Of a stretch of DNA of 64,000 nucleotides, positions 1 through 61,690 are shown piece after piece. This DNA is from Inia geoffrensis (Eukaryota; Chordata; Mammalia; Artiodactyla; Iniidae), in assembly GCA_036417435.1 (NCBI GenBank), contig CM070899.1, positions 169,165,494 to 169,229,493 of the forward strand, given 5' to 3'. The notes below the pieces were generated by a model. It had not been told where the DNA came from, ran no database searches, and worked only from the letters and a program-made list of their open reading frames with translations. Each line of letters begins with the position of its first letter. Position 1 is the first letter of the stretch. Both the position numbers and the translations under genes were made by a program.

Positions 1-60
1 ACCTATATACAAATTACTCTTTTAGGACGTCTTCACTGTCATTAAAAAAATCTGCTTCCA

Positions 61-278
61 GGGCTTCCCTGGTGGCGCAGTGGTTGGGAGTCCGCCTGCC
101 AATGCAGGGGATGCAGGTTCGTGCCCCGATCCGGGAGGGTCCCGCATGCCGCGGAGCGGCTGGGCCCGTGAGCCGTGGCCGCTGAGCTTGCGAGTCCAGA
201 GTCTGTGCTCCGCGGCAGGAGAGGCCGCAGCAGTGAGAGGCCCCAGTACTGCAAAAAAAAAAAAAAAAAAAAAAAATC
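61..278 (+). repeat. CHR-family SINE, short young subtype
   Basis: Starts GGGCTTCCCTGGTGGCGCAG (tRNA-derived head with A/B box remnants) and ends in poly-A (252-276). ATCTGCTTCC occurs on both sides as a target-site duplication. Confidence 0.95.
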
Positions 279-297
279 TGCTTCCCAGGATTCCTTC

Positions 298-660
298 TAT
301 TTATTTATTTATTTATTTATTTTATTTATTTATTTTTGGCTGTGTTGCGTCTTTGTTGCTGCATGCGGGCTTTCTCTAGTTGTAGTGAGCGGGGGCTACT
401 CTTTGTTGTGGTGCGCGGGCTTCTCATTGTGGTGGCTTCTCTTGCTGCGGAGCAGGGGCTCTAGGCACTGGGGCTTCAGTAGTTGTGGCTCGATGGGTCT
501 AGAGCTCAAGCTCAGTAGCTGTGGTGCACAGGCTTAGTTGCTCCGCGGCATGTGGGATCTTCCCGGACCAGGGCTCGAACCCGTGCCCCCCCCCCCCCCC
601 CCCCCCCCCCCTCCCGCATTGGCAGGCGGATTCTTAACCACTGCGCCACCAGGGAAGCCC
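298..660 (-). repeat. CHR-family SINE, long form
   Basis: Antisense copy. The (TTTA)n tail comes first and the head ends CCACCAGGGAAGCCC. Flanks AGGATTCCTTCT and AGGATTCTTTCT form the target-site duplication. An internal poly-C run sits at about 583-611. Confidence 0.93.
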
Positions 661-739
661 AAGGATTCTTTCTTCATTCATATTTAGGTCTTTTATTTCT
701 GCTATTATTAGAGCCACAAAGGTTACCATATCAGGTCCT

Positions 740-876
740 TTTAATTAATTAATTAATTAATTAATTTGGCCGTGCTGTGCAGCTTTCAGGATCTTAGTTC
801 TCTGGTCAGGTATTGAACCCGGGCCATAGCAGTGAAAGCGCCGAGTCCTAACCACTGGACCACCAGGGAATTCCCC
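740..876 (-). repeat. CHR-2-like SINE
   Basis: Antisense short CHR-2 type ending CCACCAGGGAATTCCC, preceded by a (TTAA)n tract as tail. CCATATCAG flanks both sides. Confidence 0.9.
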
Positions 877-1155
877 ATATCAGATCATTCTATTCTTTAG
901 CTGAGCATTTTGGCTGTTTATGATAGTAGGCTTTTATTTAATAACTTTTTAATTAAAATACATTTGTCATATAACATCATGTAAATTTAAGGTGTACAAC
1001 ATATACCTTATTGATATAACAACCTTTTATACAGCATGAAGTCAGTGGAGCTCATACTTTCTCCTAAGGTCTGCAATTCCCTCATTATTTGCTTTCAAGT
1101 TTTCTAAAAAAAATTTACCCCCTTTTCTACCACCTTCCGTTTACTAGTTTTTTGG

Positions 1156-1350
1156 TTTTTTTTTTTTTTTTTTTTTGCGGTACGCGGGCCTCTCACTGTT
1201 GTGGCCTCTTCCATTGCGGAGCACAGGCTCTGGATGCGCAGGCTCAGCGGCCACGGCTCCGCGGCATGTGGGATCTTCCCGGACCGGGGCAAGAGCCCGT
1301 GTCCCCTGCATCGGCAGGTGGACTCTCAACCACTGCACCACCAGGGAAGC
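1156..1350 (-). repeat. CHR-family SINE, short young subtype
   Basis: Poly-T, then GCGGTACGCGGGCCTCTCAC, ending CACCAGGGAAGC. Antisense. Confidence 0.94.
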
Positions 1351-1365
1351 ACATACCAGTTTTTT

Positions 1366-1552
1366 TTTTAATTAATTTATTTTTTATTGAAGTATAGTTG
1401 ATTTACAATGTTGTGTTAATTTCTGCTGTAAGCAAAGTGATTCACTTATACACATATGTATACATTCTTTAAAAAATTCTTTTCCATTATGGTTTATCAC
1501 AGGATATTGAATATAGTCCCCTGTGCTATACAGTAGGACCTTGTTGGCAGGT
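1366..1552 (-). repeat. L1 3' end, antisense
   Basis: TTTTTATTGAAGTATAGTTG opens the complement of a cetartiodactyl L1 3' end. It ends at CAGTAGGACCTTGTTG. Strongly 5' truncated. Confidence 0.88.
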
Positions 1553-2216
1553 TTTGTGCTATTATGATCTAGCAGACTTCACAAGTTCTGGAAGAATAGC
1601 ACATTTCAGAGATTCTCTTATAATAGTATTTTGCTCATTCCCAAAGCCTCTTTTCACTTGTGTATGATATACTTACCCCACCATGCTCCTGTCTTTGCTG
1701 TCACATCATTCTCTTTTATGTTCACAGTGGTGGCTAATATACCCATTGGGAATGAGGTGATGTGAGCTACACGCAGTCTCGTTTTGGGGGGGAAATGATT
1801 GGGGAAGAGTGAGAGTTCGAAGCTGTGCATTGGTCTTAGTGTCTTGCAGGCTGTTTTCATGGTTGCTTTACTAGAGTTGATTTTCCTTCTACACCTCCAA
1901 TCACCCTTCCTTCTGTGGTGCTGCTGTGAACACTAGCGTGTTGATGGGGATGTGAGAAGTGATGGGTATAGGTGATGATGTGGGGCGGAAGGAATAGGTC
2001 AACTGGTGGTGGCTGCAGTAGGAAAAGGGCTGATTTAGCATCTTTGAAAGCTGCTTGAGATCAGCCTAACCATTCTAGGAAATCCTATAACTGGAAGATT
2101 TTTAGGAGGGCAGGGGAGCAGTGAGAGCATGGTTGTTTTTATTCCTGTTACTATTTGAAAACCTAAATTTCTCCATCCCTTACGTTCATTTTGTTTTTTT
2201 CTCCCCCATGATCTAG

Positions 2217-26709
<24,493 letters not shown>

Positions 26710-27207
26710 TGCCCTTCGAAGAAACACTACTTGTAAGAAAACTGCCATAAAAAGAAAGGCTCGCCTCTTCCACTCTCGCCTCCTTCCATTAGGTGCCACA
26801 AAAAGAATGTATTCCTCGAAGATGTTGGGATTGATGAGGAAAGAGAAGAGGTTAATCTAGAAGAATACATGGAACATCCAAAGGTATTGTTCATCAAGAT
26901 GTGAATCCTACAAGTCACTTTTGTCCTTAAAAGTACCATAGTGTTATATTCTGTTAGACCTGCGTGGGTTGTAGAGCTAGGTCCTTATCCGGATGTTTCC
27001 AGGCTCGACTCTTTCTAATTAACTGGGTGTACCCAGGAAAAGTTCTTGAGTCTGAACTTATAGTTGCATAGGGATTACCTCCCTATTTTCTTGACGCATG
27101 TGACTTTCATGAATTTTCCCTTTTTTATCCAAAGTCCCTGACTACCTGTATTTTCAATTTATGTCATCTCTGGTACTGCTTTCCAGCCACTGTGAAAAAT
27201 GTTTCAC

Positions 27208-27377
27208 CAAATCATTTTCACCTGTAAATAGCTCTCATTTAGGAAACTCTACAGCTAAAACCAGCTAAGAGTTACTTAAGAATAGGACAGATGCCAGAAT
27301 ATGTCTCACCTTATCGTGCCTGGAATTTAGTTTTCAGTTGTGACATAGATCTCCCTGCAATCTATTTTATGTAACAC
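27208..27377 (+). repeat. 170-bp duplication, 3'UTR copy
   Basis: Direct-orientation partner of 26307-26476, 901 bp downstream, on the other side of the terminal coding exon. Confidence 0.9.
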
Positions 27378-28233
27378 TATAGCAGAACTGTATTATTCCT
27401 GATTTGTGTTCTTCAAGATCACTATTTTACCCATTATCCTTAAATATAGGTCTTATTAAATATAAACCTCTGGGTGTATGATCCTTTAGCACAGTATTAT
27501 TAAGCTGAGTTATAGTTATGATGAAATTGATTTGTGGTCTACTTTGCCATAGTATCTTTTTTCTTTTTCCTTAAATTGTTCTTGCCGTGATACCTTAATA
27601 TTTTAAATTAACTCTGGGTGTCTGATATGGGGATTTCAGCCCCTGGTTGATCATCAGCCTTGCCTCTAAAAGTCCCTGCTATTATATGATGTTAATTTGT
27701 GATACGTAAGGGTCACTTTAACTTTGATAGCAGGAACTTCCCAACATCAGGCACTTTCTGGATTTCTAGAGGTCACCAACCCACTCCCTTATTCTGAAAT
27801 TAAGCTTATAACTGGAAGTATAACTAAATATCAGCAAACTGTGTACATTTACCTGGCTTGGTGCTGCAGAGCACTACCATGTACCATGCTTGTGCTGGGA
27901 CACTGTTTTTCTCAGAAATGGGGGAAGTACCAGGGCCCTGTAACACCCTCTCCACTTTTACTGGCAACTTTTAATGTCTTTCAGAATCAATGTATAGGTT
28001 GTTCTGGCCACAGCAGTAGATTCGTGATTCACATCTTAAACGTGTACATTAGCGTACTGATTTACCGTTTCTGTAATATTCACATCCCTTTTATTCCTAT
28101 ACACGTGAATGCTTTCTTCCCTCACCAAGCCTTATAAATCATGTAACTTAGTGCCACGCATGTCAACCAGTAAAATTACAAAGGTCTGTTTAATGAGAAT
28201 GGTTATCAATGTTGTATACTGAACTAGAAAAAA

Positions 28234-28239
28234 AATAAA
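28234..28239 (+). terminator. DHTKD1: DHTKD1 polyadenylation signal AATAAA (candidate)
   Basis: AATAAA is followed about 12 bases later by a CA and then a run of T (28251-28260), the usual U-rich downstream element. Other AATAAA hexamers near 28.53-28.56 kb are alternatives with poorer context. Confidence 0.6.
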
Positions 28240-28632
28240 AGCACAGTGCCATTTTTTTTTCAGATCTCTCGGTTTCTTGAGTTAAAACATTTCAAAAGTC
28301 TGAGCACAAAATGAGATGGAAAACCAGATTTTTTTTTAGTTGAGATCTCTCCAGATTTCTAACTTTACACCTCACGAGTCTGTTTCCTGTTACATCTCCA
28401 ACTTGAGCCATGAAATGTCTTCTGTATCTTAACCTTACTCTCAATCGCCAGTGCAACGTGGATCAGCATTTTGAATTACCTTGCAGGAAGAGGCCATTTG
28501 AAGAATTCCAAATCAAATACTCACATAATAAAGAACGGGATAAATATATCAATAATAAAGTAAAATATTTTAAAAATTGATAATGTGGTATTAATATCCC
28601 ATTAATATAAATCTATGCTAGAAGCACAGAGG

Positions 28633-28661
28633 CTGAACCACTGGACCGCCAGGGAAGTCCC
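28633..28661 (-). repeat. CHR-2 SINE remnant
   Basis: Only the head AACCACTGGACCGCCAGGGA-AGTCCC remains; the body and tail are absent. Confidence 0.75.
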
Positions 28662-28909
28662 CCAAATTTTCTTTTTTATAAGAACAATTTTACTCAGTTT
28701 TCCTATATTTTCCATACACATACTATAAGCAAAAATATTCTAAAGCATAGCCATTTTGGGGCTGACTGTATTACCTTTGAAGTTTTATTATTTTAAAAAA
28801 TTCCTCGGCTGGCAATAGAAACAGTATCACTTTTGAAAAATTGAAGAAATATTGTTTTAGCAACTAAGGGTTACACAGGAAGGAAGTCACAGATTAAGAA
28901 TCAAGCCTT

Positions 28910-29294
28910 TTGGTCAAAGAAAGACAAATACCATATGATATCACTTATATGTGGAATTAAAATATGAAAGAAATGAACTTATTTACAAAATAGAAACAGA
29001 CTCACATACCTGGAAAACAAATTTATGGTTACCAAAGGGGAAAGGGGGTGGGGGAGAGATAAATTAGGAGCTTGGGATTAATGGATATACACTACTATAT
29101 ATAAAATAGATAAACAACAAGGTCCTGCTCTATAGCACAGGGAACTGTATTCAATATCCTATAATAACCATAATGGAGATAAATCTGAAAAAGAATATAT
29201 ATATGTATGTATATATGATATTGAATCACTGCTGTACATCTGAAACATTGTAAATCAACTATACATAGATTTAAAGAAAGAAGGAAAGAAAGAA
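28910..29294 (+). repeat. 5'-truncated L1, sense, with target-site duplication
   Basis: L1 3' end: CAACAAGGTCCTGCTCTATA, GTAAATCAACTATACATAG, then an A/G-rich tail (AAAG)n. AAGAATCAAG precedes (about 28896) and follows (about 29294) the insertion. Confidence 0.85.
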
Positions 29295-30117
29295 AGAATC
29301 AAGACTTGGGTCTTGAGGTTCCTAAAGCTTTACCTAATTTCTCTTAGATGTACTTGGATATTTGGTTTACATTTTTCAGCTTCTCAGAGGATTCAGGCTA
29401 AAACTATTAAATTTTTGGGAAATTTGGACAAAATGTTTAAATCCTCAATATTTGTAACACACTATTACACAAGTAGACAATTCCTAAATTACTCTATGGA
29501 AGTAGTAATTCACTGTCATGTTTGTATTTAAATCTGATAAAGCACAATCTAAAGCAGACTGTTAGTTCCCCATGGCCAGATGCAAAATCAGTTAATTTTA
29601 GCAAACTTTTAATAAAAGTACACTACTTTAGTGTTGTTTCCCTGTGTCTTCTCTGACACACATGAAGAACCAGCTATAATGGAACAAAGATAAGATATGA
29701 TCCTGTAAGAGTAGAATGGTATTTCCTCAATAAATAGTTTATTGAACATGTGTTGCATATATGGCATTGTTCTGGACATTAGAAACACATGAAATTTAGA
29801 GGTAAAATGGGTTGCCCACTGCCCCAATGGACTAATAATCTGAGAAGACAAAATATTTTACATGCAGAGAGAGATTCTTGCTGAATGTGCTTAAAACAAG
29901 GGGGAAGGTCATGATAGAGTGATATTCCTGATAGATGTAGATTATGTGGCGTCTTGTGGTTATGCAAGGAAAAGTCCTGAGCGGCAAGTAGTGGCAGAAA
30001 GACTGAAGAATCTTGGAAAGGGAATTCACAAAAGTTATCTAGGGTATATTCCCAGCTTGTTCCCAGGCTTTTCCTTGAACCAGCAAGCTGTCCCAGAAAC
30101 AGGTAGTAAAGAGAGAA

Positions 30118-30748
<631 letters not shown>

Positions 30749-31447
30749 GAGAGAGAGGTACAGGCCACTCTTCTCCTGTCAATTAGATTTTTAATCTAGC
30801 TCATCTTTATTGAAAGGATTCACGAAATTAGTTCACAATCTAGTGTCAAAACTGTATTTAAGTCAAACACTTGCAGGTAACTGAAAATGATACAAAAATT
30901 AAATAAGACCCTCCCTGCTATCCAGAAGTTTATGGTGTACTAGGGGAGATTAGGCAAGTATGAAAATGAGTAAAACAAAGTAGAATGAGAGAAGAATGAA
31001 GTCACAGGATGTGCAGTGATGATTACGGCAGATTGCATTTTCCTAAAGGCCAGAGTCGAATTCTGTGTCCCACAAGCTCTTCCAGAATCTTACCACATCC
31101 TCACCTGGAGGTGGAGTCTGTTTCCCTTCCCTCTTGAAGTTGAGCAAGACTTTGTGGCTGCCTCTATAAATGCAGTGCACTGAAAGTGATGCTGGTCACT
31201 TCCAAGGACATGCCTTGGTACCCAGCTGCCATGTTGTGTGGAAACCCAGGCCACATGGAGAAGCCACGTGGAGATGTTGGAGCTGACAGCTTCTGCAGAG
31301 GTCTTAGCTGACAGCCAGCATCAAATGCCAGACTTGTGAGTGAGAGCACCTTCTGATAATTCAAGTCCCCAGCCTTGGACCTGTTGCAGATGACCCCCAA
31401 GTGGAGCAGAGACTCATGCAAGCCCAGCCTAAATTGCCATATATATG

Positions 31448-31542
<95 letters not shown>

Positions 31543-32563
31543 TGTATGTGTATGTGCATAACTTTGTTTAAAGACAAACACTGCTGGACACTAAAGTGCT
31601 AAGGACAGATTTTATTCAGTAATATACTATGTATTGCATTAGGGAAAAGAATCCAGTGTGAATTAAACCCAACTTTGATTTGGACAGAAGTGACTGGCCT
31701 TTTAAGAGGAGAGTGAGAGAATAGGAAGAGGGCAGTGAGTGGAGGCTCAGTAGAGTCAGGAAAGTGAAAAATTAAGTGAAAAAAGCTGGAAGGTTTGGTC
31801 CATGTGAAACCCATCCAGGTTTGTTAACTGGTGCTAATGGAAGTTAAGCTCCTATCCTTCCACAGAGGCGGGGAGCCAGAGATCCTGCCTTCAAGTGTTG
31901 GCTGGAAGAAACGGTAAATTCTTTTGGCAGCCTTGAGCTTTCCCAGGCAGATATTTTAAGGGGCTGCGGACAGCCTAGGGTGGAACTGTGTGGTGCTTGT
32001 TCCACCTCTTTATAGGCCAAGGTAAGGCCTAGTGGAGAAAGGGCTCAGAGGAGCCTGGCTAGAGTGTGGTCAAGGGGAGGCTGTGTGTGTACTTTGCTTC
32101 TTTTTTAGACATACATCTAAGCATTAGAACAGATCATTGGATTTGGTGATTATAAGTCATTAAGTGTCCTTTGAAATAGCTTGTTTCAGCAGTTGTTAGA
32201 GCAGAAGTTATATTGCAGGGGTTTAAATTTTGAGTGAAGAAAATAAATTTGAGGGGCTTCCATGTGTCAATCTCTTCGTTCATTTAGTTTTCACACCTGT
32301 AGGCTGTGGCTATCACTATCCTTATTTTACTGATGTAGCTCAGAAAAATTAATTGCCCAAAGCCACTAAGAAGTAGTAGGGACTAAAATGTACGGCCTAA
32401 TACATTAGGAATTAGGAATCTAATGTACGGCCATTAGATTCCTAACACTGCATGCGTTCCCTTACACTACACCGTCCAAGAGGAGACAAAAGAGACTAGT
32501 CCAGAGGGACAAAATCCTGATGTATTTCGGAGAAGCTAAAGGAGCGTGAGTGGTAGACAGTGG
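30749..32563. other. Intergenic, between the RPL17 pseudogene and the SEC61A2 promoter
   Basis: Contains an ancient repeat-like stretch (about 31.02-31.43 kb, with AAACCCAGGCCACATGGAG-type wording seen in old LTR-like elements; family not assigned) and a TA/TG microsatellite. 31.55-32.55 kb is unique sequence without coding signal. Confidence 0.65.
31452..31546. repeat. Compound (TA)n(TG)n microsatellite
   Basis: Pure TA alternation from about 31452 to 31497, then TG to about 31534, then imperfect TG. Likely polymorphic. Confidence 0.96.
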
Positions 32564-32683
32564 AGGGAATTCCCCGGCGGTCCAGTGGTTAGGACTCCTC
32601 GCTTTCACTGCGGGTTCAATCCCTGGTGGGAGAACTAAGATGCTGCAAGCTGCTCGGCGAAGCCAAAAAAAAAAAAAAAAAAG
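32564..32683 (+). repeat. CHR-2-like SINE, sense
   Basis: GGGAATTCCCCGGCGGTCCA to GAAGCC then poly-A. Flanks TAGACAGTGGAG / TAGATAGTGGAG. It lies about 0.1 kb upstream of the CpG island. Confidence 0.92.
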
Positions 32684-33036
32684 TACTAGATAGTGGAGAG
32701 TTCAGAAGCTATAAAGAGTCACAAATTTCTAAAAACTTCCTAGTGGCTCCAATAAGATGGAAGCAAAATAAAAAGGTTGTTTGGGTCACGCCGGCTCTGG
32801 GGGCGTCTCAGCCCCAGTCCTGGGGATCGAACCCCGGCCCGCGCTCCTGGGGCGGCCGCTCTGGCTGGGTCCTGACCTGCCCCGCGGAGCGCTCGGGAGC
32901 CGCGGTCGAGGAGACGGCCCTTGCTGGACACTGAGCTCGGAGAGGTACTCAGAACGGAAAAGCCCTGGCGGCCCTGGCCTCACAGAAGCTCCCAGCTCCC
33001 GGCACCCACGGGAGGACGCCCACGGGAGAGCCGGCG

Positions 33037-33050
33037 GTGGCCATGGCAAC
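33037..33050 (+). promoter_or_regulatory. SEC61A2: RFX X-box motif
   Basis: GTGGCCATGGCAAC fits the X-box consensus GTNRCC-N2-RGYAAC exactly. RFX factors bind such sites, often at cilia-related or broadly expressed promoters. Confidence 0.6.
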
Positions 33051-33056
33051 GCGGCG

Positions 33057-33063
33057 GACGTCA
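33057..33063 (+). promoter_or_regulatory. SEC61A2: CRE-like GACGTCA
   Basis: GACGTCA is 7 of 8 bases of the TGACGTCA CREB/ATF site (it lacks the leading T). Located in the CpG island just after the X-box. Confidence 0.35.
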
Positions 33064-33138
33064 GCTGCGCCGGCGGCCAACGGCCAGGCTGTTGTCGGGG
33101 GGTGGGGTCTGGCAGGGCCTGGCTGGGTGGGCGCGCGG

Positions 33139-33149
33139 GTCACGTGGAC
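33139..33149 (+). promoter_or_regulatory. SEC61A2: E-box GTCACGTGGAC
   Basis: Perfect CACGTG core with flanks close to the USF/TFE3 type. Also contains an ACGTG core of the kind bound by XBP1/ATF6 in ER-stress elements, but without a nearby CCAAT, so an ERSE is not supported. Confidence 0.4.
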
Positions 33150-33150
33150 A

Positions 33151-33159
33151 GGGGCGGAG
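33151..33159 (+). promoter_or_regulatory. SEC61A2: GC box GGGGCGGAG
   Basis: Sp1/KLF-type GC box, 117 bp upstream of the ATG. Confidence 0.45.
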
Positions 33160-33275
33160 CCTGCGCGGGGCGGGCCGGAGCGTGTCGGGAGCGGGTGCCG
33201 AGGCACGAGCCGCGGGACCCGAGCGAAGGCCGTGCCGAGGTCGCAGGGCCCCGCCGGGCCGCTCCAGCCGCCGCC

Positions 33276-60798
<27,523 letters not shown>

Positions 60799-61690
60799 AT
60801 GTTCCAGTATTTTTGTGTGTGTGAAAGGGAAGATATTTTGACTCATTGTTTTTGTCAGATAATGCTGGCTCCCCTTTTCTTCTCTCACAGTTTGTTTTCA
60901 AGTGTTGACCATCTCATTCCTGAAATGGGCACGGAGCTAAGCCTGTGTGCAGCATTAGTACCAGCTGCCTTAACATTAAAGTTTACATTATTCATTAAAA
61001 AACCTACATGCAGTGTTGCCTGTGATGCTGGAAACCAATGTACCCGCCTTGCCATGTTCGGTTGTGACGGTGAGATGGTGATGTGGATCAGTTTTGCACA
61101 CAACATTCAAGACACTCAGTGTTCCCCCCACTTGTTTAAAAATAAATGTAGTTCAAATTGCCACTTTCCAGTATTTTTGAGCTTATTTAATGAGTTCTGG
61201 ATCATTTATATCTAATCTATATTTTAGATATAATTACTTTTTATACTTTCTTAACTCATAGTATCCACATTCCCACCCTCCCCCATGTTATTTGTTCCTC
61301 CTCAAAGCAGCCACTTAGCCCAGATGAGCAGAATCAAGCTTTCAGTCAAATCTGTCACCAGAAACAACTGCTTATAATTACTCTGCCTGTTTTCCATTCC
61401 CCTTTCCTCCCAGGGACAGCACAGTTGGTGCTGTTTTACTGTACTGGCTATGCCTTGGAATTCCAACACGTCACTTGAGAATACTCTTCAAGATACTATG
61501 CCCCAATTTTTTTTTTTTAATCCCTAAAGCAAAGATCTAATTCTCAAGCAATGTCTGTAGTTCAGTGGGGGTGAACAATGAGTAATTCATGCTAGGAATC
61601 TGTGTATGTTGTTGTACTTTATAGCAGCAACATGAGTGTAAACAGTAGACAATAAAATTTTATTTAATAAAACTTTTGGTTGTGTTGGAA
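60799..61690 (+). other. SEC61A2: SEC61A2 3'UTR (inferred extent)
   Basis: About 0.9 kb from the stop to the tandem poly-A signals. No repeat is inserted in it. Open frames inside it are chance. Confidence 0.75.
61651..61671 (+). terminator. SEC61A2: SEC61A2 polyadenylation signals (two AATAAA)
   Basis: AATAAA at 61651 and at 61666, followed by the GT-rich TTTTGGTTGTGTTGG. A third AATAAA lies near 61692. This is the best poly-A site context downstream of the gene. Confidence 0.75.

Larger units (their letters stand above)
1..2216 (+). other. DHTKD1: DHTKD1 intron (partial), repeat-rich
   Basis: Intron sequence upstream of the first visible exon. It ends in a polypyrimidine tract and AG at 2215-2216. 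It holds four CHR SINEs and an antisense L1 3' end (listed separately). From about 1560 to 2200 I see no recognisable element or coding sequence. Confidence 0.8.
26710..28258 (+). other. DHTKD1: DHTKD1 3'UTR (inferred extent)
   Basis: Non-coding sequence after the stop, about 1.55 kb to a plausible poly-A site. It includes the second copy of a 170-bp repeat (27208-27377). An open frame at 27724-28137 lies inside it, with no family resemblance. Confidence 0.65.
28259..30117. other. Intergenic, between DHTKD1 and the RPL17 pseudogene
   Basis: AT-rich. It contains a SINE remnant (28633-28661), a sense L1 tail (28910-29294) and an L2-like stretch near 29.71-29.84 kb (CAATAAATAGTTTATTGAAC...). 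The rest shows no recognisable feature. Confidence 0.7.

Noticed and set aside
27724..28137. 137-codon open frame in the DHTKD1 3'UTR
   Set aside because: No recognisable family, downstream of a clear stop, and within the expected UTR; treated as chance.
31164..31577. 137-codon frame with long His-Thr and Tyr-Ile runs
   Set aside because: Translation of the TA/TG microsatellite; not a gene.
33139..33149. ER-stress response element in the SEC61A2 promoter
   Set aside because: An ACGTG core exists, but no CCAAT at the nine-base spacing was seen, so only an E-box is listed.
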